From CAZEHJ01 sp964512485 (GTDB lineage Bacteria > Bacteroidota > Rhodothermia > Rhodothermales > UBA10348), in NCBI GenBank assembly GCA_964512485.1, contig CAZEHJ010000065.1, forward strand, positions 1-20,822: 20,822 nucleotides of DNA. The letters are read 5' to 3'. The position numbers and the translations under genes are program-made. Numbering within the stretch: the stretch's first letter is position 1; every line of letters begins with the position of its first letter. The notes beneath the pieces are model-generated. The model was given only the letters and a program-made list of their open reading frames with translations, had not been told where the DNA came from and did not search any database. Below, piece after piece: positions 1 through 6,907 of the stretch.

Positions 1-6
1 ACGAAC

Positions 7-46
7 GAGCGCCTGCGACCATCGGTCGCAGGCGCTCATTTGTTTT
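7..46 (+). terminator. Strong intrinsic terminator of a gene left of the window
   Basis: A perfect 14-bp inverted repeat (GAGCGCCTGCGACC at 7-20, its exact complement at 24-37) closes a 3-nt ATC loop and is followed on the + strand by ATTTGTTTT (38-46). This is a classic rho-independent terminator for a + strand gene ending before the window. The opposite strand has only GTTCGT after the stem, so termination of ispG, which ends at 71 on the minus strand, would be less efficient there; the long GC stem could still serve both converging units. Confidence 0.85.
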
Positions 47-70
47 AGGCAATAGGTAGAGTCAGATGGT

Positions 71-1132
71 CTAAAATTCTTCGATGGCCTGGATGACAGC
101 ATCCACAATTCCGTCTTCGGGAACGGTGCGAAGCATTTCACCTTTTTTGAACAGGTGAGCTCGGCCTCTTCCCAGCGAAACGCCCAGGTCGGCTCCCGCC
201 GCTTCACCAGGACCGTTCACAGCGCAGCCCATCAAAGCCACATTTAGGTCTTTCTCAAACTTGCGAGCCTTGACCGCCGCTTCCACCTCCTGCACTATCG
301 TAAACAAATCTCCGGTCAGTCTGCCACACGTAGGGCAAGCGATAATATTCACTCCAGGGCGGCCGAGTCTGAGCGACTTCAGAATCTGATGACCTGCGTC
401 GACTTCGTGCACAGAGTCCGCAGCCAACGACACACGAATTGTATCTCCAATTCCCTCCGCCAGCAGCGCCCCGATACCGATCGAACTTTTCACAGTACCA
501 GTTTCTTTCGACCCGGATTCTGTAACGCCCAGATGCAGCGGGAAGTCCGTTCGTTCGGCGAGAAGTTTGTAGGACTGAATCATATAGAACACGTCAGAGT
601 GCTTCACCGATATGACGACGTCTTCAAAGTCGCAAGACGCACAAATCTCCACATGCCGCATTGCACTTTCGTACAACGCTTCTGGCTGCGGATATCCATA
701 TTTGTCCAAAATATCCTTCTCCAGTGAGCCTGAGTTCACCCCGATCCGGATTGGAATGCCAGCATCGCGTGCGGCATGCAGAACCTCCGCTTCCCACTCG
801 TGCTTTCCGATGTTACCGGGATTAATCCTAACCTTCGCTACACCAGCCTCGATGGCTTGGAGCGCGTACTTGTGATTGAAGTGTATGTCGGCGACAATCG
901 GCACCGATGCTCCAGATACAATTTCTCCAAGGGCGGCGGCGTCTTCCGGCCGAGGCACAGCAACCCGAACGATGTCAGCGCCGGCTTCTGCAAGGGTCTC
1001 GATCTCATTCAGGGATTTCTCAACATCATGTGTCTTTGATGTCGTCATCGACTGGACGGAAATTGGCGCACCACCTCCAATGGCGACATTGCCAACGTGA
1101 ACCTGTCGTGATTGCCTTCTGGGTCGTTCCAT
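71..1132 (-). CDS. ispG: 4-hydroxy-3-methylbut-2-en-1-yl diphosphate synthase (IspG/GcpE)
   Basis: Penultimate enzyme of the MEP isoprenoid pathway: a cytoplasmic [4Fe-4S] enzyme that reductively converts MEcPP to HMBPP. The 353 residues form an N-terminal TIM-barrel (QSMTTSKTHD near 27-36, ADIHFNHKYAL near 81-91, RINPGNIG near 102-109) and a C-terminal cluster domain. The expected cluster ligands are visible: C266 and C269 in CPTCGR, C303 in MGCAVNGPGEA, and E310. The length matches the short bacterial form (E. coli about 372) and lacks the large central insertion that I recall in many Bacteroidota and plant homologues. The start is the ATG at 1130-1132, with only a distant AGGAC about 13 nt upstream. 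It lies 56 nt downstream of a rhomboid gene on the same strand and may be the last gene of that unit. Confidence 0.96.
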   Translation of the reverse strand: MERPRRQSRQVHVGNVAIGGGAPISVQSMTTSKTHDVEKSLNEIETLAEAGADIVRVAVPRPEDAAALGEIVSGASVPIVADIHFNHKYALQAIEAGVAKVRINPGNIGKHEWEAEVLHAARDAGIPIRIGVNSGSLEKDILDKYGYPQPEALYESAMRHVEICASCDFEDVVISVKHSDVFYMIQSYKLLAERTDFPLHLGVTESGSKETGTVKSSIGIGALLAEGIGDTIRVSLAADSVHEVDAGHQILKSLRLGRPGVNIIACPTCGRLTGDLFTIVQEVEAAVKARKFEKDLNVALMGCAVNGPGEAAGADLGVSLGRGRAHLFKKGEMLRTVPEDGIVDAVIQAIEEF

Positions 1133-1188
1133 GAGTCTGTTTTACGTCCTGTTGAGTGAACACCAATTGCCCACAATTGAATCTTATA

Positions 1189-2127
1189 CTACGCTTCGCC
1201 TTTTCCGCCTGCATTCAACAGAATCTTCTTCTCCCGCTCGGAAAGCGCGTCATATCCTTTTTCGCTGATTTTGTCCAGGATGCGGTCTACCTCGCCAGTT
1301 CCATCATGCTCTTCTTTTCGTTTGCTGGGCTGCATCCGATGAATCTTCGCTTGTCCATCCCCTTTCTTTCCTCTTCCTGCAAGCCACCCCTCCATCCGAT
1401 TCAGAAAGCCGCCCTGAGCATCCCCAGAACGAGAACTTCTACGTCTTGGCCTCCCTGACGAGAAAAACACATTCGCCCAACGTGTCGGGTCACCACCGTT
1501 GAACGCAATCTTGCCACAAACGAATCCGACTGCGATTCCACCGAGGTGTGCGGAAACAGAAGTGCCCCCCGCCGAAAGAAATAGAATATCCAGGACCATG
1601 AAGCCTATGACAACGTGAATCAATCGAACAACGCCAATAAACATCAGCCCGATTCTCTGCTGAGGATGATGAATGGCTACCATGGCCATCAGTGCCATCA
1701 CCGCACCTGAAGCACCATGCACAATGCCAGAAAACAACTGGACGTCTGGAAATGCAGCATGCAGAGCGACTGTCAATAGTGCTCCTGAGACTGCACCGTA
1801 TACGTATATGCCAAGAATCCGTCCGGGTCCATGAAGCGCTTCATAGTCCTTCCCGATCCACATCATCCAAAGCATATTAAAACCGATGTGAAGCATTCCG
1901 CCCAGACCTGTGCCCAGATGGAGAAAGGCGTACGTCAACAATTGCCACGGCTCAAATGCAATTCTCGGAAGGCCTGGATTGAGCGCCACGTGGAGATACA
2001 CGAATTCAGCTGTCGGTCTGAAATGAATCAGAAACACCAACCAGACGACATACGCAACCACATTGATGGTCAGCAGGAGCCTCAGGGCCCTGGGTTGTGA
2101 CGCGTACCAGAGATTAAATTTGCTCAA
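1189..2127 (-). CDS. Rhomboid-family intramembrane serine protease with C-terminal DUF6576-like domain
   Basis: Predicted intramembrane protease of 312 residues with about six membrane helices. Rhomboid signatures are in order: HIGFN (H80, N84) in the second helix, GASG (138-141) with nucleophile S140, and AHLGG with catalytic H194. Both dyad residues are present, so it should be active. After the last helix (about residue 212) comes a basic, Arg/Ser/Lys-rich linker (about 225-270) and a short C-terminal helical motif (EVDRILDKISEKGYDALSE, about 279-297) of the type found at the end of many Bacteroidota rhomboids (DUF6576 from memory). The only plausible start is the TTG at 2125-2127; the next in-frame Met is inside the core. 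No clear ribosome site is seen. It follows a second rhomboid gene by 90 nt. Substrates unknown. Confidence 0.9.
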   Translation of the reverse strand: MSKFNLWYASQPRALRLLLTINVVAYVVWLVFLIHFRPTAEFVYLHVALNPGLPRIAFEPWQLLTYAFLHLGTGLGGMLHIGFNMLWMMWIGKDYEALHGPGRILGIYVYGAVSGALLTVALHAAFPDVQLFSGIVHGASGAVMALMAMVAIHHPQQRIGLMFIGVVRLIHVVIGFMVLDILFLSAGGTSVSAHLGGIAVGFVCGKIAFNGGDPTRWANVFFSSGRPRRRSSRSGDAQGGFLNRMEGWLAGRGKKGDGQAKIHRMQPSKRKEEHDGTGEVDRILDKISEKGYDALSEREKKILLNAGGKGEA

Positions 2128-2217
2128 CTGTTCTGATTCAAATCTGGGAAATCAATCCGTTCAACAGTCATGTCACAGCACATCTGTGAACAATGCGTGG
2201 ACACCCATAATACTAAG

Positions 2218-2901
2218 CTACCAGTACATCCGTCTCTCCGGCTTCCACGGAAGCTTTCCTCTCCAGTACTGAATGAGCAGAAATCCGAACAACATGCCAC
2301 CCAGATGGGCGAAGTGCGCAACGGTACTCGATCCGCTGACTCCGGCAAACAGTTCAATCATTCCATAACCGATCACAAACCACTTGGCTTTGACGGGGAA
2401 CAAGAAATATAAATAGATTGGCTGCTCTGGAAACATCATGCCAAAGGCCAGAAGGAGTCCAAATACGCCTCCAGAGGCTCCTATCGTTGGTACCCACCAC
2501 CTGGGATCACCACCATGAGTGATAAAATCAGCTGTTATAACCGGAAGTTGTATCAGGGCCGCTCCAACTACGCAGACGAAATAAAACACGGCGAATCGAC
2601 CTGAGCCCCACGTGTTTTCAATTTGAACGCCAAACATCCAGAGGGCGAACATATTGAACAAGATGTGACTCATCCCTCCATGCAGGAATCCGTACGTAAC
2701 CAGCTGCCAGGGCCAGAAATCGCCAAGACCGATGACGGGCGAGCCTCCAAGCGGCCAGAGTCCGAACCAGGTAATCAGCGTCGCATTCGTCTGAGGTACT
2801 ATTTGCGCAAGAAAAACCAGTCCGTTGAGAATCAAGAGATTCTTGATTACCGGAGGAAATACCGAGAATGACGTGGGAGGCTGATAGGTGCCTTGATACA
2901 T
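2218..2901 (-). CDS. Rhomboid-family intramembrane serine protease (short form)
   Basis: A 227-residue, six-helix rhomboid. The N-terminus is a short cytoplasmic Pro/Tyr-rich segment, the first helix is about 18-36, HILFN (H79, N83) marks helix 2, GASG (141-144) carries nucleophile S143, and AHLGG carries H199. The catalytic dyad is intact. It has no extra C-terminal domain, unlike the neighbouring rhomboid, and ends with a short basic and aromatic tail. The start is the ATG at 2899-2901, supported by AGGA at a good distance (2910-2913, minus strand). It is the first gene of a probable rhomboid-rhomboid-ispG unit. Similarity between the two rhomboids outside the catalytic motifs is low by eye, so any duplication is old. 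Confidence 0.92.
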   Translation of the reverse strand: MYQGTYQPPTSFSVFPPVIKNLLILNGLVFLAQIVPQTNATLITWFGLWPLGGSPVIGLGDFWPWQLVTYGFLHGGMSHILFNMFALWMFGVQIENTWGSGRFAVFYFVCVVGAALIQLPVITADFITHGGDPRWWVPTIGASGGVFGLLLAFGMMFPEQPIYLYFLFPVKAKWFVIGYGMIELFAGVSGSSTVAHFAHLGGMLFGFLLIQYWRGKLPWKPERRMYW

Positions 2902-2908
2902 ATATGAT

Positions 2909-2915
2909 GTCCTGG
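2909..2915 (-). promoter_or_regulatory. Ribosome binding site of the first rhomboid gene
   Basis: On the minus strand the bases read CCAGGAC, with AGGA ending 8 nt before the ATG at 2901. It is one of the few well-placed Shine-Dalgarno matches in the window and supports that start. Confidence 0.55.
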
Positions 2916-3102
2916 ATGCGATTCAGGTTGAATTTATCTCCGAATTCTCTAATAAGAGCTTCTTGACAATCATCCAACCCTCTGTTGCGCGGGAAGCAGC
3001 GGATACCTAGATCCGCGTGAATAGTTCTCACCCGCGCTCGTGAAAACCGCACTCTCATTGCCCAAGCGCGCCTAACGGCTTCGGACAGCTATCTGTATAG
3101 CG

Positions 3103-3131
3103 AAAAAGCACCGGGTTGGTTTCAACTCCGG
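3103..3131 (-). terminator. Possible minus-strand intrinsic terminator
   Basis: Read on the minus strand, CCGG-A-GTTG, an AAAC loop and CAAC-CCGG form an 8-bp stem with one bulged A, followed by TGCTTTTTCG. The T run is convincing but the stem is modest. No convincing minus-strand gene ends here, so it may end an unannotated antisense or small transcript, or be chance. Confidence 0.35.
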
Positions 3132-3199
3132 GCCCCTTGAATACTCCCGCATTTGGACTCCAATTTGACTAGATTCGACCAAGACAAGCCGCAAAATTC

Positions 3200-3775
3200 T
3201 TGAATCCCTCCGTACAGAATATCAAGGAGATTACTCCTGTTTCTGGACCAAAACAGGTCGTCCCTCGGGTCGATCCGGGTCGTCGCGTGCATCAACGTGT
3301 TGTACGTGGTGATGTTCGTGCCTGGCCGGTCTGGAATACCCTGGATACCTGGACAAATCCTCGCCGTTTGTGGGATGAGAGACGCGTCGAGAGATCGCAA
3401 TTATTGCGTCAGATCAAATTGGAAAGAAGCAGATACATATTGGCTCGGAATGAGCAGACACCGGGAAAAGATCTGGTCCACCCTAGATCGGGTATCGACC
3501 TGTCATCAACTCGCGCCGCGAGAAGCGAGGAACGACCCAGTCCTCAAGCTTCGATCTTTCAGGCCCGCCCCTCTCGTCGAAGACCAATTCAGGCGACTCA
3601 TGTGTTACTACCATCCGGTCAACGACACCCGAGTCACTGGCAAGGCCAATCTCCATCACAAAGAGCTACCGATCTCGAAACGGAAACCACGTTTCAACCT
3701 CTCGCTACTTATCTCAATCCAGATACCCCATCTTCTTCGAGACATCCTGGCGCTGCAAGCGCACAAACGTGCGCC
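3200..3775 (+). other. Long stop-free stretch in frame with the downstream PBP, status unknown
   Basis: The PBP reading frame stays open for about 190 codons before its first ATG (3776); the previous in-frame stop is the TAG at 3170-3172. The conceptual peptide is rich in Arg, Pro, Ser and Gln, has several Trp, contains no recognisable domain and no membrane segment, and starts only with TTG (3200) or scattered GTG/TTG codons lacking a ribosome site. A second + frame is also open across most of this stretch. It could be a real cytoplasmic extension of the PBP, an untranslated leader, or a decayed gene. I cannot choose between these from sequence alone. Confidence 0.4.
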
Positions 3776-6088
3776 ATGCCTCAGACTGACTCGAAATCGA
3801 AAAAGCGTAGGATCGTCTCGGCTCTTTTGTCCATCCTGGTGTTGGCAACACTGGCAATGTCATACCGGACTTATAGGTACGTCGCCGATCTGGAAGCTGG
3901 GTTACCTGTACTACCCGAGAATCCAGCTTTGGCGCTTGCACAGACGACCTTCATTCTGGCCTCAGATGGCAGTGAAATCGGAACCATGTTCGGAGAACGA
4001 AGAACGTGGGTCGACCTGGATGAGATTTCCCCTCTTGTTGTTGATGCTCTTATCGCCGTGGAAGATCACCGATTCCGCGAACATGCTGGAGTCGATTATC
4101 GAAGACTTGCGGGCGCGTTCTGGAAAACTGTCAGGGGCGATCCTGAGGGTGCCTCTACAATCCCGATGCAATTGGCTCGCAACTTCTATCCTGCCATCAA
4201 ACAACATTCGATAAGTGATCGCAAGATGGAAGAGATCCTGCTCGCTCGTCGAATCAACTCTGGGTTCACGAAAGACGAAACGCTGCAGTGGTATCTCAAT
4301 ACGGTGGCATTTGGACACAACAGTTTTGGGATTCAGGCCGCCGCACTTCGGTTCTACTCGACGACAGCAGACGAACTGACGCTTGCTCAAGCGGCGTTGC
4401 TCGTCGGAATTCTGAAAGGCCCTTCCCGATATGATCCGATAAATCGATCCGAAAACGCCCGAGAACGCCGAAATCTGGTTCTGGCCCGAATGGCAGCACT
4501 CGGATATGTATCAGACTCTGCTGCCAAATCTGCCTCTACTGAGCCCTTGCGACTTCAGCCAACGATTTCAGACCCTGCGGATTCGATCGCTCCTCATTTT
4601 GTGGATTTCGTAAAACGGGAAGCACAGAATTGGGCCGCTGAAGAGGGTTATGACCTCAAACAGGATGGCCTCATTATTCACACCTCCCTCGACCCCGAAG
4701 CTCAAAGAATGGCTACTGAGGCGCTTGAGCAACAGACTGAGGTCCTTCAAGAAGAAGTACTCCGGGAATTCGGGCGACCCGGATCCAGCCGTAACGAGCG
4801 CTTCTGGCGAACAAGGCGAAAGGTAGAAGAAGATCTGCTGAGACGAACTAAAGCCTATCAAACTCTCGCTAGCGCTGGAAGAACAGACTACGATGCCATC
4901 CTCGCGCTTCGATCCGATCCTGCATTCGTGAACTCGCTTCGCCAGGATGCCGCTGAACTCCAGTCTGGAATGGTTGCCATGGACCCTCATTCGGGGCAGA
5001 TCAAGGCCTGGGTGGGCGGTAGAGACTACCGAAATGATCAGTTCGACAAAGTCGCTTCGGCACGGCGTCAGCCTGGTTCAGTTTTCAAGCCAATCGTTTA
5101 CGCGAAGGCTATCGACAGCGGTTATTCCCCTTATTACATGGTGGAAGATCGAATCAGGACGTTTGTGACAAATTCGCGCGGTGGCAGGTGGACACCGACC
5201 AATTCGGGTGGTGGGGCCAGCGGTCGTCTGGTAACGTTACAACAAGGCCTTGCAGGGTCGAAAAACACGGTCTCTGTTCATTTAATTCACAAGGTGGGTC
5301 CGCAGTCTGTTGTCGATCTGGCGAAGGACATGGGAATTGAATCGCCCATGCTTCCCGTTCCGTCCCTATCTCTGGGTACCAGTGAAACGACCTTGTTGGA
5401 AATGGTCAACGCGTATTCCACGATCGCAGATCTCGGTACCAACAGAAATCCGACCGCGATTACCTCCATCACCGATCGACACGGAAATGTTCTGGCAACC
5501 TTCCCTTCTGAACCTGAGCGGGCGCTTTCTGCTCAGACATCTTACACACTGATCAACATGATGCGTCAGGTCATCGACGGAGGCACGGGCTCATTTATTC
5601 GAACCCGTTTCGGCGTAAAAGGCGACCTGGCCGGAAAAACGGGAACGACGCAGAACAATGCAGATGGATGGTTTATCGCCATGCATCCCAATCTCGTGGT
5701 AGGTGCATGGGTCGGATTCAACGATCAGCGCATCACGTTCCAGTCAGATTACTGGGGCCAGGGAGGTCACAATGCTCTTCTACTTGTCGGAGATTTTCTG
5801 AGAAATGCGACGCGTGGCCCAGGTTCATACCTGAGCAAGAACAGATTCGAAGTTCCCGATGGGTATAGATACCCTACCGTTCCATCGTATTCGTTCCCCG
5901 GCAACGAGCAGAGAGAAGATGAATATGTGATCGACAACGCATTTCCGGCTGATCTGGAACCGGGTAGCTTGGCACCAGATAGAATCGCTCCAAGCAGACT
6001 GGCACCTCGTCAAATTGCGCCCGGTCTGTCTGCTAAAGATCGAGCTCTTCCTGCCCCTCTCCCCAAACCTCTGAGACCCCGCTCGTGA
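3776..6088 (+). CDS. Class A penicillin-binding protein (bifunctional transglycosylase/transpeptidase, PBP1A type)
   Basis: Polymerises lipid II and cross-links peptidoglycan at the inner membrane. From the ATG at 3776 the protein has 770 residues: a short basic tail, one membrane helix (about 12-31), a GT51 transglycosylase domain with AVEDHRF (catalytic E96) and GASTIPMQLARN (126-136), a charged linker (about 320-395), then a transpeptidase domain with SVFK (nucleophile S435, K438), SKN (S495-N497) and KTGTT (from K621). All catalytic motifs are intact. The C-terminal 50 residues are low complexity and include four five-residue units of the form x-[LI]-A-P-x (731-750). The ATG lacks a clear ribosome site and the frame is open upstream, so the N-terminus is uncertain. 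It overlaps the next gene by 4 nt. Confidence 0.93.
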   Translation: MPQTDSKSKKRRIVSALLSILVLATLAMSYRTYRYVADLEAGLPVLPENPALALAQTTFILASDGSEIGTMFGERRTWVDLDEISPLVVDALIAVEDHRFREHAGVDYRRLAGAFWKTVRGDPEGASTIPMQLARNFYPAIKQHSISDRKMEEILLARRINSGFTKDETLQWYLNTVAFGHNSFGIQAAALRFYSTTADELTLAQAALLVGILKGPSRYDPINRSENARERRNLVLARMAALGYVSDSAAKSASTEPLRLQPTISDPADSIAPHFVDFVKREAQNWAAEEGYDLKQDGLIIHTSLDPEAQRMATEALEQQTEVLQEEVLREFGRPGSSRNERFWRTRRKVEEDLLRRTKAYQTLASAGRTDYDAILALRSDPAFVNSLRQDAAELQSGMVAMDPHSGQIKAWVGGRDYRNDQFDKVASARRQPGSVFKPIVYAKAIDSGYSPYYMVEDRIRTFVTNSRGGRWTPTNSGGGASGRLVTLQQGLAGSKNTVSVHLIHKVGPQSVVDLAKDMGIESPMLPVPSLSLGTSETTLLEMVNAYSTIADLGTNRNPTAITSITDRHGNVLATFPSEPERALSAQTSYTLINMMRQVIDGGTGSFIRTRFGVKGDLAGKTGTTQNNADGWFIAMHPNLVVGAWVGFNDQRITFQSDYWGQGGHNALLLVGDFLRNATRGPGSYLSKNRFEVPDGYRYPTVPSYSFPGNEQREDEYVIDNAFPADLEPGSLAPDRIAPSRLAPRQIAPGLSAKDRALPAPLPKPLRPRS
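5966..6025 (+). repeat. 15-bp degenerate in-frame repeat coding x-[LI]-A-P-x
   Basis: Four consecutive 15-nt units encode SLAPD, RIAPS, RLAPR and QIAPG at the end of the first PBP. Codons differ between units, so it is a protein-level repeat, old or under selection, and not a fresh duplication. Confidence 0.7.
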
Positions 6089-6852
6089 TTCTTGTCGTTG
6101 CTGACCTTCATCTCGGAAAAACAGGTCGTAGCGACGCAGCGAGCCTGACTGACCTGATGGCTTGTATCCGCCATCACCTCCCGGACCTGGAACACGTAAT
6201 TTTCCTGGGCGACACGTTCGATGCGTTCGTGGAATATCCAAATTACATCCCCTCATTTGTTAGGTCGTGGGCCGAACTCGTCAGAAAACTTCAGAACGAG
6301 GAATTGAAAGTGACTTATGTGGCTGGCAATCACGACCGCTGGCACCGCGGCTACATCCAAAACTTGATCAGAAATAAAGTCAAACGCGAAGCATTCATTT
6401 TGCGATACGGCCCGCACAGGGTTTCGCTGGAACACGGTGACGCCGCCGAACGAGTCTCTGCCGTAGTAAGGTTGGCAAGACGGTTTTCTGACAGTCCCTT
6501 TATCTTTCGAATATGCACTCTTTTGCTACCGTTTGGCGGATTGCAGAAACTAGCGGCACTGGTATCGAACAAATATGCGGGTGGTGCCCCTGATGATAAA
6601 ACAGTGTCAGCGCTCGAAGATCATGCAGCAAATGTGCTGCAGTCTGACGACTGCAATGTCGTCGTGATGGGTCATTGCCACCGCGCTTCTTTCTCCCGAT
6701 CCGAAAATGGGATCTACATCAATACGGGCGATTGGGTTGAAAGCAGAACATTTGTGCTCTTGGAATCGGGTGACTTCCCGAGGCTTTCTTTGAGCAAATG
6801 GAGTGGTTCTGGAGCTGAGATTTTGGCTGAAGAGGTTTTTTCGGCTTCCTGA
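6085..6852 (+). CDS. LpxH-like metallophosphoesterase (UDP-2,3-diacylglucosamine diphosphatase family)
   Basis: A 255-residue calcineurin-like phosphoesterase. The dinuclear metal motifs are all present: D7-x-H9, GD (D43), GNHD (N82, H83), LEHGD (H117) and MGHCH (H197, H199). Spacing, length and the NTGDW signature near 213-217 fit the LpxH-type group, which cleaves the UDP-diacylglucosamine pyrophosphate bond in lipid A synthesis. Classical LpxH has GNRD where this has GNHD, a variant common in homologues outside Proteobacteria, so the exact substrate is not proven. The GTG start (6085-6087) overlaps the PBP stop codon (GTGA), implying translational coupling. Hydrophobic stretches near 139-152 could be the lipid-binding cap. 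It sits between two class A PBPs. Confidence 0.82.
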   Translation: MILVVADLHLGKTGRSDAASLTDLMACIRHHLPDLEHVIFLGDTFDAFVEYPNYIPSFVRSWAELVRKLQNEELKVTYVAGNHDRWHRGYIQNLIRNKVKREAFILRYGPHRVSLEHGDAAERVSAVVRLARRFSDSPFIFRICTLLLPFGGLQKLAALVSNKYAGGAPDDKTVSALEDHAANVLQSDDCNVVVMGHCHRASFSRSENGIYINTGDWVESRTFVLLESGDFPRLSLSKWSGSGAEILAEEVFSAS

Positions 6853-6907
6853 CAACAAATTTCCCTGATTAGACGTTGTACCCCTGAGAGGGAATCCAGA
6901 CACGGTT

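Larger units (their letters stand above)
2902..3199. other. Divergent intergenic region with two structured elements
   Basis: About 300 nt lie between the minus-strand rhomboid unit and the open frame leading into the first PBP, so promoters for both should be here or nearby. No tRNA or recognisable small gene is seen. Two structures stand out. One is a nested inverted repeat: GCGCGGG (2987-2993) pairs with CCCGCGC (3031-3037) around a GCGGAT/ATCCGC hairpin (2999-3016). The other is a hairpin at 3111-3131 that resembles a minus-strand terminator. A TTGACA at 2963-2968 has no matching -10 box at the right distance. Confidence 0.5.

Noticed and set aside
389..1100. Several + strand open frames across ispG
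   Set aside because: Antisense shadows of a well-supported minus-strand gene, with no recognisable products.
2963..2968. TTGACA, a perfect sigma-70 -35 box
   Set aside because: No -10-like sequence lies 15-19 nt downstream, and the organism group may use a different promoter consensus.
3111..3131. Possible tRNA T-arm (GGTTTCAACTCC)
   Set aside because: No acceptor stem, anticodon arm or D-arm could be assembled around it on either strand.
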